Shown here one piece after another: positions 24,136 through 37,100 of a stretch of 64,000 nt of DNA. The notes beneath the pieces were generated by a model. It was not told where the DNA came from. It ran no database searches and saw only the letters and a list, made by a program, of their open reading frames with translations. This DNA comes from Rostratula benghalensis. Its lineage: Eukaryota; Chordata; Aves; Charadriiformes; Rostratulidae. The position numbers were made by a program, and so were the translations under genes. The stretch is taken from the NCBI GenBank assembly GCA_013399305.1, contig VXAI01000021.1:62001-126000 (forward strand), given 5' to 3'. The stretch's first letter is position 1. Each line of letters starts with the position of its first letter.

Positions 24136-27100
24136 GCGCTTTGATTGGGTATGTCTGCTGGCACTACATCTTCAGCCTCGCTAACGGTTGGACATGGTTA
24201 TATGGAGCCTCACCTCTTTAAGGCTGTTGGATCAAGAGTGATACATTTTCCTCCAACATACACACATTTCATTGTTCCAGCTCATTTGTGCATTACTGTC
24301 AACCCAACAGTCACATTCCCTAGCTTATCTCATGAGTACCCCGATATGCACATATGAAACAAACACCTATCCATACCCAGTTGTACAGTGCCTCATGATC
24401 CCTTTTTCAACAAACATTACATTGCACATAGAGCTAAAATCATTGTACAGGTTAAACTCAAACCATACCTCTTACTTGCTCTGCTAAAAGTTCCCCTGTG
24501 ATCTAGAGAATTAGTATTTTTACTCGTTCACGCCAGTCAAAATCTTTTTAGGCTACTTGAAATCTCTGCAGACAAATGCAGGGATATTCTAGGGTGTTGA
24601 CTGAAGGATCTTCCACTGAACCATCCATGATAAAATCCAGAAAATTTGCTTTATCCAGCGTATTTGACATCATACAACTTCACTGTCTATTATTATAATG
24701 CCAATAAAACATTCAGGATAGTTACTAACGCATGCTTAACAGTTACTTCTTTACAATACACTCCATCAGGTTGTGATCAGGCTGCATGTGCATTTTCTGG
24801 CAGAAGCAAAATGGGTGGAATTGCTCTACAACACAAAAGCACAGCCAGAAACCATGTTTCTGTTTTCACATACCTATTTTCTATGTTTAATCACCACATG
24901 TTCTGGTCTCTCAATTCTACCATTTCCAGGCTTCCTGAGCGGTCACCTTGCAGCTGGAACTGCTCCACACAGCATCAGGATTTCAAGAATGGTGCCGGTT
25001 CTTGAGCATTGATCAATGGATGTTACTTGTCTCGAGGATTCACTGTCTTCAGAGAAGTACACACTTAATTTGAAGAGACAGCTGGCCATCTGTCATGGTG
25101 TCAAGATTTTAAGGGAAGACAAAAACAAGCTCATGGCAAAAAAAAGTCTGTTGAGGACTATGGCACACACAGAAACCAAATCTGGCTCAGAAAGTCTCTG
25201 AGCTGAAAATAACTGGATCCTGAGAGAAGACTGCAGGGAATAATCATAAACTCTTGTCCTGGACTTATTCTTCCTTAAGTTTGTGTTTACAGGCACCATT
25301 GGAGACAAGGTATTAGGGTAGGTGGACTCTTAATCTGCAAACCCAAGATAGACATCTTTTTGGTCTCATGAACCTCAAAGACAGGTCAGTTACAACAAAC
25401 CCATCCTTACCCTAAATTATCTGGTGGCAATTCTAGTTTGGCTTCCATTATGACCCAGTCACACATTGATACTCTATGTATAGAGTACTCATATTTTTAT
25501 GAAATACAAAGTTCAGTGCATGAAAAAGAATACTTCACACAAAGATTTTCACAGTGTCTTATTAACCTGGAAAGAGTATTTTTCTTCTTTAATAGTGTAA
25601 CAGTTCTGTAAGGCACAGATAATGACAACGGCAGACTTGAAAAAAGGACATTAATATTTCCAAAGGGATGAAGTGAGTCCACAGTCCAGAGCAAGTAATA
25701 CTGTGGAAGCAGTTACCTATTCTGTTATTAAACAATTTACAAGCTTTTACCTTAGCCTGTCTTGAAACAAAGATATGATATGTAGATGATGAGCTAACAG
25801 TTAATTTTTCTGGCTGAACCTTCAAATGAGGTACTAGAATATATAGAATGCTATATTAACTATAATAATAGTTAAATACATAATAATAATTGAAAACAGC
25901 AACAAAAAATCTCCAGTGTCTATCTAAATACCATCATGGTATACCTCTGCTGAGCCACGTAGACCCGTTGAGGAGTTGCTAATGTGGGAGTGTTTGTGGA
26001 TGCACTGTCTTCCGGTAACCAATGCTAATTAGTTCCTGAGCACTTGCTGACAAGTGGAAAGGGCATCTGAAATATGAGGGTCTTCTAAGAATTTGAAACA
26101 CCATCCACCTACTTAAATTCCTTTATTTTCTTTTCTAAGGGTCTACCTCATGTTCTCAGGAAGATGGTAGATACCTAATGCAAAGGAGACAAATTCTCAA
26201 TTTTAGACTGTTATCATCACTTCAGAGATGTGTGGTGGTGTGCTCTCCCATTTTTTTCCCCTCTTCCCTCCCCCCAGCTCCTGCTCGGGCCACAGCCATC
26301 ATGTTACAGACTGATGTAATTTTTCTCAATATAGGTATTACCGGTTTGTCAACAGTACTGACACCCAAATGTCCTTCAAACACCTGGCTCAGTTTCTTAT
26401 GGAGTATCTATACAATTAGGTTAATTCCCAAAATATTTTATTCCCAACAACACTTATTAAAGAGGTATCATGTGCCCATAGGTATGTACATGGAACATGT
26501 AATTCAGGATGTGATAATGGATCCTGACTTTGCAAATGCTGGATATTTTTCCCCATTTATCTTTCATACATCCTTATAACTGCTATTAGCTATTAGATTA
26601 TCCTAATTGGAGACAAACTCCTACTTTATATGAAGCTTTTCTTACCATGAGAAGTGATTCATTCTATGCTAACTACACAAGTTTGTTGGTTATTCTTGCA
26701 AGCATGACACTTCCTTTTATTTATTAACTCCACAAATACATTCAACTGAACAAGTGAAAAATATTGTAGAAAATGTCCTCATGGACCGTTTTTTTTCCTC
26801 TAGCTTCTTGCATCATTTCATGATCCATCTCAACCTTTAGGATTTCCATGGGAATAAGAAGAAAGGCAATGGCAAGCACCTAAGAAAACAAATTAACATG
26901 GGCACTTTCATTAGATGCAAGCTAGTGTCAATGGCAGTGGGTGAAAAATGCCCCAAAAATACAAATAATTTTGCTCTGCTTTGTTTCGGAAGTATGGCAA
27001 AACTGAGCAAAAATTCTAGATCGTTACTTTTTTTATTCACTCCTTACTCAAGCAAAGCTTTTCCTGGCACCTACTTTGAGTCCTCCCTGAGTGAAATTTT

Positions 27101-28689
27101 TGGGATTTAGTCCTTTGAGAACAACAAAAGAAAAGTAATTAATGGCAAAAGAAGTAAAAGTACTGAAGATGGTACCAATACACTAACTATAAACATGTTT
27201 ACACTACCTGTTCATTTAAGTACAAGATAATACAGAATATGGTCAGGCAAATCATCCTGCATGCATCCCCAAAGACATCTGATATATCCAACGACAGCAG
27301 AGCCCTGTTTATTCAAAATACTTTTGGAACATCAAAACATTAGGATAAACAGGGCTTCAAATAATTGAGGGAGCTATTGTATAAGTAATTCATACCAGGG
27401 GGACATAACCTAGATTCAAAGGACTGAGTTTCAGATCAAAGGGGTACAGACAAATGGGATTTTGCTCTATATGAACAAATAAAATAAACCACAATTGATT
27501 ATCCAGGAATCAAGATGTGTCCAAATATTTTTTTTTTCAAAAAGAGTTTAGGATAAAAGGTCAAAATTGTTGCAACAGGCCATATACAAGAATATTCCTA
27601 TGGAATAATAATAACAAATAACTAAATGAAACCAAAAATGTGGGGGGCTTTGTGTGTGTGCTTTTTGTGGGGTTTTTTTGATGTTTTTTTTTTTTTGTTG
27701 GTTTGGGGGGTTGTTTGTTTGTTTGTTTGTTGGTTTGTTTTGTTGTTGGTTTTTTAAACTCATCTTCCAGTCAGGATCATATGAACTTTAACAAGTTTTT
27801 TGGTCTTATTCCAGCTGTGACACTGACACATATTTTGTGGTGGATGGTAGGGATTTGTAACATCTGTGGCTGTCACTCCTTTTCCCCAATGCCCAATGGA
27901 AGCAAACTGTAAAATACACAAGTTGGGGTTTGGGTGGACAATATAACCTGATTGCATCTTTCTATTAATATCATGACCCAGATATGGTTTATCTACATAC
28001 AGACATCATAATCGCCTGTTAAATGCCCTTTAAAATACAAATCTTGGAATTGAAAAATATCTGAAGGGTAAAGATCTATGCTGATGTTCACCCCCTGCAT
28101 TGCTAATGTGGTGGTGTGGATAATTTGCTAATTTAGAAAATTAAACAGCCTTTTCCATTCCTGCAATTCAGTATCGCCCCTTACTCTCTGCGTGGGGACT
28201 TTTATTAATAGTGGGAGTGGCAGAAGAGACAACAAACGCAACATTTAAAGAGGAGTTAAAGGTCTGAAAATGCAACACATTTAGTTCCTTTCAACAGTTG
28301 ATTTCTGCAGCCGAGAGCCCAGCTGGGAGCGTGCTCCTCATCATCCCGTGAGGCCTCACCTCAAACAGCCACATCCTGGCTCATACCATAGAGAAAAGAG
28401 GGTCTTGGTGTGTTTGGAACATGCCCTCTGCCTCACGCTTCTGAGACACTTTTTCAGCCATGTCACAGTATGTACCAAATCGTCCTGTTGAATCCATCCT
28501 GATATTTTTGGGCCTCGTGGTTGGGTTTTTAAGCCCTCGGGTATGTCAGCACTGCCAGCTCTGAGACCTGTGCCACACCTGCGACAGGTTTACTTCATAG
28601 CACCGGCAGGCTGCGCCTCAGCCATTGGGGCTGGTCTCGTAAGCCTGTCAGCCGCCAATTTAGCCGTGTCTCCACAGGCTGCCCTAACA
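24136..28689. other. Intergenic stretch without recognised genes
   Basis: No exon, RNA gene or classified transposon was recognised. An open frame of 133 codons at 26178-26579 has no recognisable domain. A perfect hairpin TTAACTAT / ATAGTTAA lies at 25856-25875 in AT-rich DNA. The G/T low-complexity tract at 27651-27756 is listed separately. Confidence 0.45.
27651..27756. repeat. G/T-rich low-complexity tract with (GTTT)n
   Basis: The plus strand is almost entirely G and T for about 100 bases, including a T12 run, a GGGGGG run and five tandem TTTG units. Related G/T-rich tracts recur at about 40574-40622, 45811-45870 and 49032-49075, and a complementary C/A-rich tract lies at 62410-62520. 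Confidence 0.85.
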
Positions 28690-28915
28690 CCATAACCCAC
28701 GCAGCGTTCCTCACCCCGGCCCTACAGCGCCCCGCACACTTTTGGCGGGAAGAGCGGCGCCTCGTCGCCGCCATATCGCCGAGGCCGCCAGCAGGGCCCG
28801 CTGCTTCCTCTCTCCTCCCCCCCTCCGCGTCCCGCAGCTCTGCCAGGGGCTGCAGGGCAGAGGCGAGGGGAGCAGTGCGTGGGGAGGTGTCGTTTTCCCC
28901 GGCTGCTTTTCCAGG
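28690..28915. promoter_or_regulatory. CpG island, orphan promoter candidate
   Basis: About 22 CpG dinucleotides lie in about 225 bp of GC-rich sequence, in sharp contrast to the CpG-poor flanks. The island contains a consensus E2F site (TTTGGCGGGAA, 28741-28751) and, on the minus strand, a YY1-type element (ATATGGCGGC, 28767-28776). In many housekeeping and cell-cycle genes this element lies just downstream of the start site and carries the initiator ATG. It is about 2.2 kb upstream of the BRSK2 ATG and separated from it by the assembly gap. It could be the start of a divergent non-coding transcript or of an unassembled gene on the minus strand. CpG density and motifs are seen directly; promoter activity is inferred. 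Confidence 0.6.
28715..28774 (-). CDS. Possible small first exon within the CpG island
   Basis: On the minus strand, the ATG inside the YY1-type element opens exactly 20 codons beginning MAATRRRSSRQ, rich in Arg and Ser. They reach a good splice donor, GGG|GTGAGG (GT at 28714-28713), in phase 0. The arrangement (E2F site close by, YY1 element over the ATG, donor after one short exon) is what a first coding exon of a CpG-island gene looks like. No matching second exon was recognised farther left, and the peptide is not one I know. The frame also continues open past the donor, which GC-rich DNA does by chance. A non-coding RNA first exon is equally possible. Confidence 0.2.
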
Positions 28916-29451
28916 GAGGTCAGAGAAAAGGCAGCTTGGAGTTGATGTTATTAGGAGAGTACAGTAGGCACCTGTGAGGGCTGGAGGGGGTGGTTGGCAA
29001 AAGGTAGAGGCGGTCCTCTCAGCAGAGAACGAGTCATGGTGGGTGGTCACACATGGTGTGAGGTCTAGAGGGGGAAGCAAAGGACTGGGCATGGTGGTTG
29101 GGGTGCTTTGGAGTTTGCTGGCAGGTTGCTGCAGCAGCACAGTCTGGAAGTGAGTAAAGATGAACCATAAAGAGCAAAACAGGGGAAGGTCAAAGCAAGG
29201 GTTGGGGTCCCGTTTCCTGAGGCCATAGGAGGTTACCTTCAAACTGGTTTAATGTTTCAGTCCACTGACCTGGTTTCCTCCCACCACCTCATCATGTTAC
29301 TCCTCTGCAACCTGTTGAGTAGAGTTTTGTTGTCTCTGGCACAGGTAAAGAGTCAATTTCTAGTTTTATTCCAATTCACATCAGCAGGTGCTATCTGTAG
29401 ATGCAGGTATTAAAAAAGGGTAAATTTCCCTCTTAAAAAAACAACTCCCCC
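28916..29451. other. Unannotated sequence between CpG island and gap
   Basis: No gene or repeat was recognised. A minus-strand open frame runs through this region from the CpG island but has no recognisable protein similarity. The sequence ends in a short C-run where the assembly breaks. Confidence 0.4.
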
Positions 29452-30246
29452 NNNNNNNNNNNNNNNNNNNNNNNNNNNNNNNNNNNNNNNNNNNNNNNNN
29501 NNNNNNNNNNNNNNNNNNNNNNNNNNNNNNNNNNNNNNNNNNNNNNNNNNNNNNNNNNNNNNNNNNNNNNNNNNNNNNNNNNNNNNNNNNNNNNNNNNNN
29601 NNNNNNNNNNNNNNNNNNNNNNNNNNNNNNNNNNNNNNNNNNNNNNNNNNNNNNNNNNNNNNNNNNNNNNNNNNNNNNNNNNNNNNNNNNNNNNNNNNNN
29701 NNNNNNNNNNNNNNNNNNNNNNNNNNNNNNNNNNNNNNNNNNNNNNNNNNNNNNNNNNNNNNNNNNNNNNNNNNNNNNNNNNNNNNNNNNNNNNNNNNNN
29801 NNNNNNNNNNNNNNNNNNNNNNNNNNNNNNNNNNNNNNNNNNNNNNNNNNNNNNNNNNNNNNNNNNNNNNNNNNNNNNNNNNNNNNNNNNNNNNNNNNNN
29901 NNNNNNNNNNNNNNNNNNNNNNNNNNNNNNNNNNNNNNNNNNNNNNNNNNNNNNNNNNNNNNNNNNNNNNNNNNNNNNNNNNNNNNNNNNNNNNNNNNNN
30001 NNNNNNNNNNNNNNNNNNNNNNNNNNNNNNNNNNNNNNNNNNNNNNNNNNNNNNNNNNNNNNNNNNNNNNNNNNNNNNNNNNNNNNNNNNNNNNNNNNNN
30101 NNNNNNNNNNNNNNNNNNNNNNNNNNNNNNNNNNNNNNNNNNNNNNNNNNNNNNNNNNNNNNNNNNNNNNNNNNNNNNNNNNNNNNNNNNNNNNNNNNNN
30201 NNNNNNNNNNNNNNNNNNNNNNNNNNNNNNNNNNNNNNNNNNNNNN
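29452..30246. other. Assembly gap (795 N)
   Basis: Continuous Ns. The gap sits between the orphan CpG island and the BRSK2 leader. GC-rich promoter DNA is a frequent cause of dropout in bird assemblies, so it may hide the core of the BRSK2 CpG island or an alternative 5' exon. Confidence 1.
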
Positions 30247-30539
30247 ATGTAGGTCTTCCAGAATCAAATAGAATGACTGAGTTTCTCAAGCTCATATTCA
30301 GAAGTAGTTTTGTTTTTTTTCCCCCTTTCCAATTTCCAGCCACAATCTCAGCCTTTCTTTTATTCTCTGGAAGTACAGCTGTACAGTGGAGTATGATTTG
30401 GGGAGGGGTGGGGGGAAAGGAGTGTATGTTTGGGTCTTAAAATAACATACACATTCAACTATATTTAATTATGCCTTATCAATAGACTGATAAACTTAGG
30501 TGTTTGCTGTTCCTCATGATGCTCTGTAGCAGGCTGAGG

Positions 30540-30700
30540 CAGTGACTGCTGCTGATGGAAAAGAAAAGGTAGTGGAAGGAGGCGGGGAGAAGGAGGTGGG
30601 AGACGAGGGGATTGGCTGCTATTGATGTCAATCACAGTTGCGGCCCCCAGCTCTTCCGCTGCTCTAGCTCTCGCTTTCCCTTGAACAGCTCCTAGAGAGA
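30540..30700 (+). promoter_or_regulatory. Probable BRSK2 proximal promoter
   Basis: A GC-richer stretch 300-470 bp upstream of the start codon contains a GC-box (GGCGGGG, 30581-30587), an inverted CCAAT box (ATTGG, 30611-30615) and TGTCAATCA (30626-30634), the complement of the PBX-type site TGATTGACA. It is followed by a pyrimidine-rich segment (CTCTAGCTCTCGCTTTCCCTT, 30662-30682) suited to an initiator. No TATA box is evident. The exact start site cannot be read from sequence, and the distal promoter may lie in the gap. Confidence 0.45.
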
Positions 30701-31151
<451 letters not shown>

Positions 31152-34100
31152 TAGCAGCCAGTGAGGTGTTGGGGATGGGATATTTAAGGGTTCAGGTTTT
31201 CCTATTTGCTGTTTTAGTGGAGAAAATATTCATAGGGGATTTTTGCCTTAATTTTGTCATAGTTTTCATTTTAATTCTTTCTTTTCTTCCTTTTTTTTTT
31301 CTAACAACAAAAACAACAACAACAAAAAAAGCCCAGGATGCTTTATGTTCATTACTCCTGCTAATGGGTGGTGTTCTGATGACAGCCAGAGTGCATGCGG
31401 AGGAAAAAATAGATGATGTGCTGGTGGTGAATTTTCACATCAATTTCTTCACTGCCCTACTTAGGAGCATTTTCTTTTTAATCAAATTATATCGAAATGA
31501 AAGGTTCACAGCCTGTAGTACCGAGGAGGTGGTGGTGGTGGTAGTGGGGGAGTCACCAGCAGTATTTCATGACATCATGATTGAAAAGGGTGTAGTCCTT
31601 AAGGTGCAGTTGGGGGGGTGGAAATATGTACAGTATGTCTGTGGCACTGCCTGCTGTGGGTATTTAGCAAATATGGATGGATGGGCTGATGGTTTTTGTG
31701 GGTAGGTCTGAAATAAAAGAATAATAGAAGATCGGCAGCAGAATTCGTTCTGGTTATGCTGTGTTTTTGTAGGAGGGATTGGGAGGGGGAGGGGATGTTA
31801 TTTAATTATTTTTCTTAAAGCTTGTTTATGAAACTCGCCCCCAGCAGATTTTCCTGAATGGAACAATGGTAAGAAATATTAAAAAGAGGAAACCGAGTGG
31901 AGGGAATTAGAGAGCAGGTGCTTCTGCCCTACATGACATAATTAGATCCCCTAAATGCGTTCAGGATCTGGACTTACTGTTGCTTGCCTGGATAGCACAT
32001 TCACTTCAAGGGCAGGGGGGCATTAATTGGAAGAAAAACCCTTAAAAAGAAGCTCAAATGTTTTCCGTATTCTTTAATTTATTTTTTTTTAGTAACAGGT
32101 GCAGTAAGCAGTGGGATCTGGCAAATTCATTGGGTTGGGAGCCCCTCAAAAGTGGATTGAAACTCAAGATTATAATTTAGGGAAAGGGGAAGATCAGATG
32201 GGGGGGTGGTATTTGGGCATGTGGGTGTTAAGTGTTGTTCATTATGGTGGGACAATAAAACATGATGCATTGTGGTGTAATTTATTTATTTTTTTTTTAT
32301 AACCCAGCCGAGCTTTGCCCATCTGTTGTCTAAAGGATTTAATAGGCGTTTCCATCCCCAGCTGCTGCCTCTGCTCTGCCTGCTTCCTCGCTGCCCTGCG
32401 TGGCAGCAGCTCTGCAGTCCGCAATTTTCTTAGGGACACAGTCAAAATCCAGATCTTTCTCTGTAAGAAGCAATGCTTTTCTGAGATGATTGATTATAAC
32501 CCCCTCCCCCCTATCCTTCCCTTCCTCTTCACAACCCCATAGCAACCGTTCAGAGACATGGGTGAAGATGACATTGTCTTCTAGTGAAAGTGACTTTTAT
32601 TTATATTTCCTTTTTTCCAAATCTCTTCAGTATATCAGCGGCTAAAGGTAGCTCTCTCTCACTCTTTCATTCTTTGCATAGCTCAATAAGCCCTTACTTC
32701 TGCAGCTGTATTCTTACTAAAATCTGTTCTCATTTTGATAGTGAAAATAGTCTACCAAAAAAATTGCACTGTATTGGCAATAAAACTGCCTTGTTTCTGC
32801 TTGTAGTCATTTCCTGGATACTCCAGGTGATCAAAGAGCCAGCTGTAGATGACAAATTAATTTTTGTCGTCTTCACCATTTCGGTTTTTTTCTCTCTCAC
32901 CTTCTCAGCACCCCTCCCTCCCCTTTAAATACAATTGTATCTGAAATTCCTGAATATGCAGCTGCATTAACCTTTTGCTCCATGTCTCATTGCCTGACGT
33001 TGTGGTCCTAAAGGGTTATCTGCAGCTTTGGTTATTTTTTTTTTTCCTCTCTGCTAATCTTCCTATCTTCCTCCTAAGTGATTAGAGATGTGGGGGTGGA
33101 GGGGGAAAAAGAGGATGTATTTAGAGGCTTGCTGCTGTTGGCCTCTGCAGTTATTCAACCAGCTGGACAAGGATGAAAGTTTCCTTTTGCAGTTTTACCA
33201 TATAACTGATCTTTATAGATAAGTCTGTACTGTTTGTACACATGAATGCACATAAAATGCACAATGCGTGGTGTCATAGAAAATGGGGGTGGGGGGAAGA
33301 GAGCAAGAAATCTTGAAAGTAGCTGATGTCAGTATATGTCTTCCTTGCTATACCCGCCCTTGATTAACAGAATAATGCACTGAGGTGAAATCTAACTCGG
33401 TATTAAATGTACATGGCTAAATATGGAAAGATGCCTTCTGGTCTTCTCGCATTTTCTGTGCTAATCACATTTCGGAGCATGCAGAATGGCGTGTACAACG
33501 TGTGGTTCATAGCTAGTCCTCATCCTCTGGTGTTGGAGGGTAAGCAGGCGACCTGCAGCATTTTAGGGAGAGGGCAGCAAGCGCAGCATGAGGGCCTGAT
33601 TCACCATACTGTGTTGTTTGTGATGTGTAACTTTGCATCTGGGTTGCAGCGGCATAGAGATGAAGAAAATAGTGGTTGTAATCATTCCTTCAGCACTTGA
33701 CTTTAAAACATGGAAGATTAGGAGGTTGTGCTTGTTGTGTGTAATGTGGATTTTTTCAAGGAGATGGCAAAGAGTGAGAAATAAAATCTGGCAAAAGGTA
33801 ATGATGAATGGAATGAAAGTATAAGTTGTGTTGCAAAGTCCTATCCATTTTGCAGTGGTCATCATATCCATCACTTTTATTTAGAATAAAAAAATTTCTT
33901 GACTCTATAAAGCTTTCATATAGGCAGGTCTAACTTTGCTCCCAGGTATATTAATAATACACAAACCTGTTAATGACTTTAACCTGATTTTACTGAGATC
34001 AAAAGAAGGGGGATTTGGGCTCATAGTTCACAGCAGTCTTAGAAAGGGTGCTGTGGAGGGAGAACTTAATAGTAAGTAGAACTCTCAGTGGCTTTCTTTC

Positions 34101-37100
34101 CATGAAGGTTCTCACTGATTGCTACCTTAAGAGCTGAAAAAAAGTGTTTACCACCAGCAGTCTACTGATCCCTGCAGAGGTCCAGTTGCTGTATCTGTGA
34201 CATTAGTGGAACTTGGTGACATCTGGCTGTAGGTGGGCAAAATTGACAGGGAAAAGCCTTCATTTCAAATTGGTGGGTAAAAACCATTGTTGAAAGTGTT
34301 GATTAGAACTCAAAATTGGGTATGCAAAATTTGTCCTGTGTAGCCTTCTCTGCTGGTGCATCAAGCTTGCTGAGAGTGACTGATGTCACAAAGAGAGGAT
34401 TAAGGGCTCTCAGTCGGAGAAGTTGGAAAAGGGCTACACAGGGCAGTACAGAAAAACGTCTGTGCCTAAGTCTTTACTGGTAGTGGGAATGATAGAGGAA
34501 CTATGGAAAATTATTTTTAATAATGCAGCATATGAAGTTATTGTATAATTCAAGACTGTGGTAGGATGGTTTGCTTTTGTAATAGGTTGAATTCAGAGCA
34601 TCTCTTGTTTACTGCAGCTGGAAGAACAGCTCATGGAGTCTCTTCACATGATTTTGGAAGAATACAAGAAGCAGCATAATATAAATGATTGTACTCAAGA
34701 AATTTTTTACAGAAGTGTCACTGTAAAATATCATTAGTTTATATATGGGTGTATGGGGAAAGGTTGGTTTATGTAAGTTTCATTGATACATTCTTCTACA
34801 GTTAATTATAGGAGGTTTTCATTGTAATTAACAGTAATGAGCAAAGGGTGTGTGTCATGTTACAATAAGACACATGGAAACAGCGTGCCTTGAGGAGTCC
34901 CGGTCATACCTGATCATGAAGCACTGTTTTAATTTTAGATCAAATAGAGGCTTTTCTCTATTTGCCACTAATTCTGTGTGAAATCAGCTTACTGCGTATT
35001 CCTTGCTTTTTTTTTTTTTAATCCCACAAATATCTTTGTTGTATTTCTTTTGGCCTCATTAACCCCTGTTCCACCCTTAAAACTCTTAAGAGCAATTCAG
35101 GTTGACTGTAGTGAATATTTATTAATGAGTGCAAAAATGAGGAACTGAAGTATTTCTTGTGAGGGGCTTCAGAGTTTCAGACGGGTTTTTTGTGTTGTCA
35201 TTTTTGGCAGTCACTGTATAGTCTTAAGCATCTTTGTTTGCTGTGGCACCAATTCAATATCCAGTTGAAATTTCTAAAACGCTGCCTTATGTACAAGTAA
35301 TAAGACATTGGCTCTAAGTTGGAGTTAGCCTATTTGCTTTGAGATAAACTCGATGAAAAATTTAATGTTGCTGATCCATTTTTTCCTGTTCCTTTATTCT
35401 GCTTTAAGCCCAATTCTGCAGATATTCAATACAAAGAATCCTATTTGAAACTCATAGCAATTGGACCTTTGCAAAAATATAGAGGTTCCCTTTTCTGCAT
35501 CGTATACCTTATAACTTACAGCTGCTTTGGCATATAATAGTTTAATTATGTATGAGCCATCAATGAGGAGTTCAGCAGTATGCTATTGGGTTATGTAAGA
35601 ACAGAAATCAGTAAAGTTGGGTCTTAACAAATTCAGTGGCGGCTTAAACAGGATGTTTCTTTACAGCCTTAACCACCTGTTTCCATGACACCATCAGAAA
35701 CTGAAATTGTTTAATTTTTTTATTTGTCTCTGTCAAATTTTGTTGAAACTGGAAGCTTCAGATCTATTTGAGGAGTGTTTGGTAGACAATGTGATTTCAG
35801 AAGTCTGGTTTCTTTAGGTAAGTAAGCTAAGGAGAGTGTATCCTTTTCATTCACGCTCTTGGATTATTTTTTTTCTGACCCAATGTGTTGAATCTAGAGA
35901 AAATTTAGAGAGTGCAGCTTTATTCCATTTAGCTGTCTAGTTGAATATATCGGTATAGAGGGGGCAAATTGTAGTTGTAGTTTACAACATTGTAGTTTCC
36001 CCCATGGCCTTTTTAAACAAACACATGAACAACAAACCACTGTATATTCTATTTTTGTTTTCATATATATTTTTTACTCTCAGTAAAAAATTTTCTTTCA
36101 AAACAGTGAATCCATATCCTTTGTCACGATAGTCTGTGAAGACCTAAACATTTAATTATAGTAATCATAGAATTAAAATATTGGAAGCATTAATGTGGGC
36201 AGTAGAGTTATTGAGAAAGAGGTTTTGCCAAGAAAGGTTATGTTGTAGTGACTTAGACTGAATGGATTTTCACATAATGATTTGGTCTTTCTTTGCCTTA
36301 TATGCCTTTGGTCTGATTGTTCCGAAGTACTGTTTGCCTGCACTACTGACTGAAATAAACTAGTATTGACACGTCATATGTCTGAATTGCAAAGTTCAGA
36401 TACAACTTTTACTACTTTCACTTTTTTCATTTTCTTTTTTCTTTTTTTTTTTTTTTAAATGCAAATTCCTGTTTGCTATCTACAGTGAAGATGATTTTTA
36501 GCTTCCATCCTTCTGCAAACTTTGTGGAGGCACACCATTAGTCTTTTACCCCAATATCAGTAGCAAAATTACTATGAATTTGTTGAAACAGGAACAGGCT
36601 CTGAATGATTGCTTTTCTTTGTGAAGCACAGTAAATTTTCTTACTAAAGAGATGTTAAAATTTAGATAGTGTCAAATGAATATGACTGTATGACTATTTA
36701 TATACCTACATTTCAGATATCAGTGGGAACTATGGAAGCAGTGATTTCATAGAGTTCTTGCACTGTTGAAGCACTTTTAGACTTTCTGCTATTGCTCTAA
36801 TGTCATTTTGTGCCACTGCAGAGGGAAGGACTGCATTAGATTCATGAGAGAGGTTGGAGAAATAAAAAAGCTTCTTGATAGAATTTATCTCTTGAATGGA
36901 ATTCTTTCTGATCTCTAGAAAACCTGTGACTCCATGAGAAGAGCAAATGTAGCATTTTAAGTGGCTTCTTATAATTCCTTCTGTAAATTGAGTGGAGCAA
37001 CCAGTGTATGTTTTGAATTCTCCAACACTGCAGTATTTTTCAGTCTATCATGAAATTACTGCATATATTATATTTTTGGAAGCCTTTAATATTGTATACT

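Noticed and set aside
26178..26579. 133-codon plus-strand open frame
   Set aside because: No domain, membrane pattern or family motif that I recognise; AT-rich intergenic context.
28595..29242. 215-codon minus-strand open frame through the CpG island
   Set aside because: GC-rich sequence lacks stop codons by chance; there is no recognisable domain, and the part before the YY1-type ATG is low-complexity Pro/Thr/Ser. Only the short possible first exon inside it was kept, at low confidence.
29381..30343. Long minus-strand open frames of 285-320 codons
   Set aside because: They consist almost entirely of the run of Ns in the assembly gap, so the openness is an artefact.
31166..31705. 179-codon plus-strand open frame just after BRSK2 exon 1
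   Set aside because: It lies inside the intron, is T-rich (Phe/Leu/Val runs) and includes simple ACA and GGT repeats; no kinase or other family similarity.
36150..36190. AATCATAGAATTAAAATATTGG resembling a CR1 tail
   Set aside because: Only about 20 bases match and there is no adjoining CR1 consensus.
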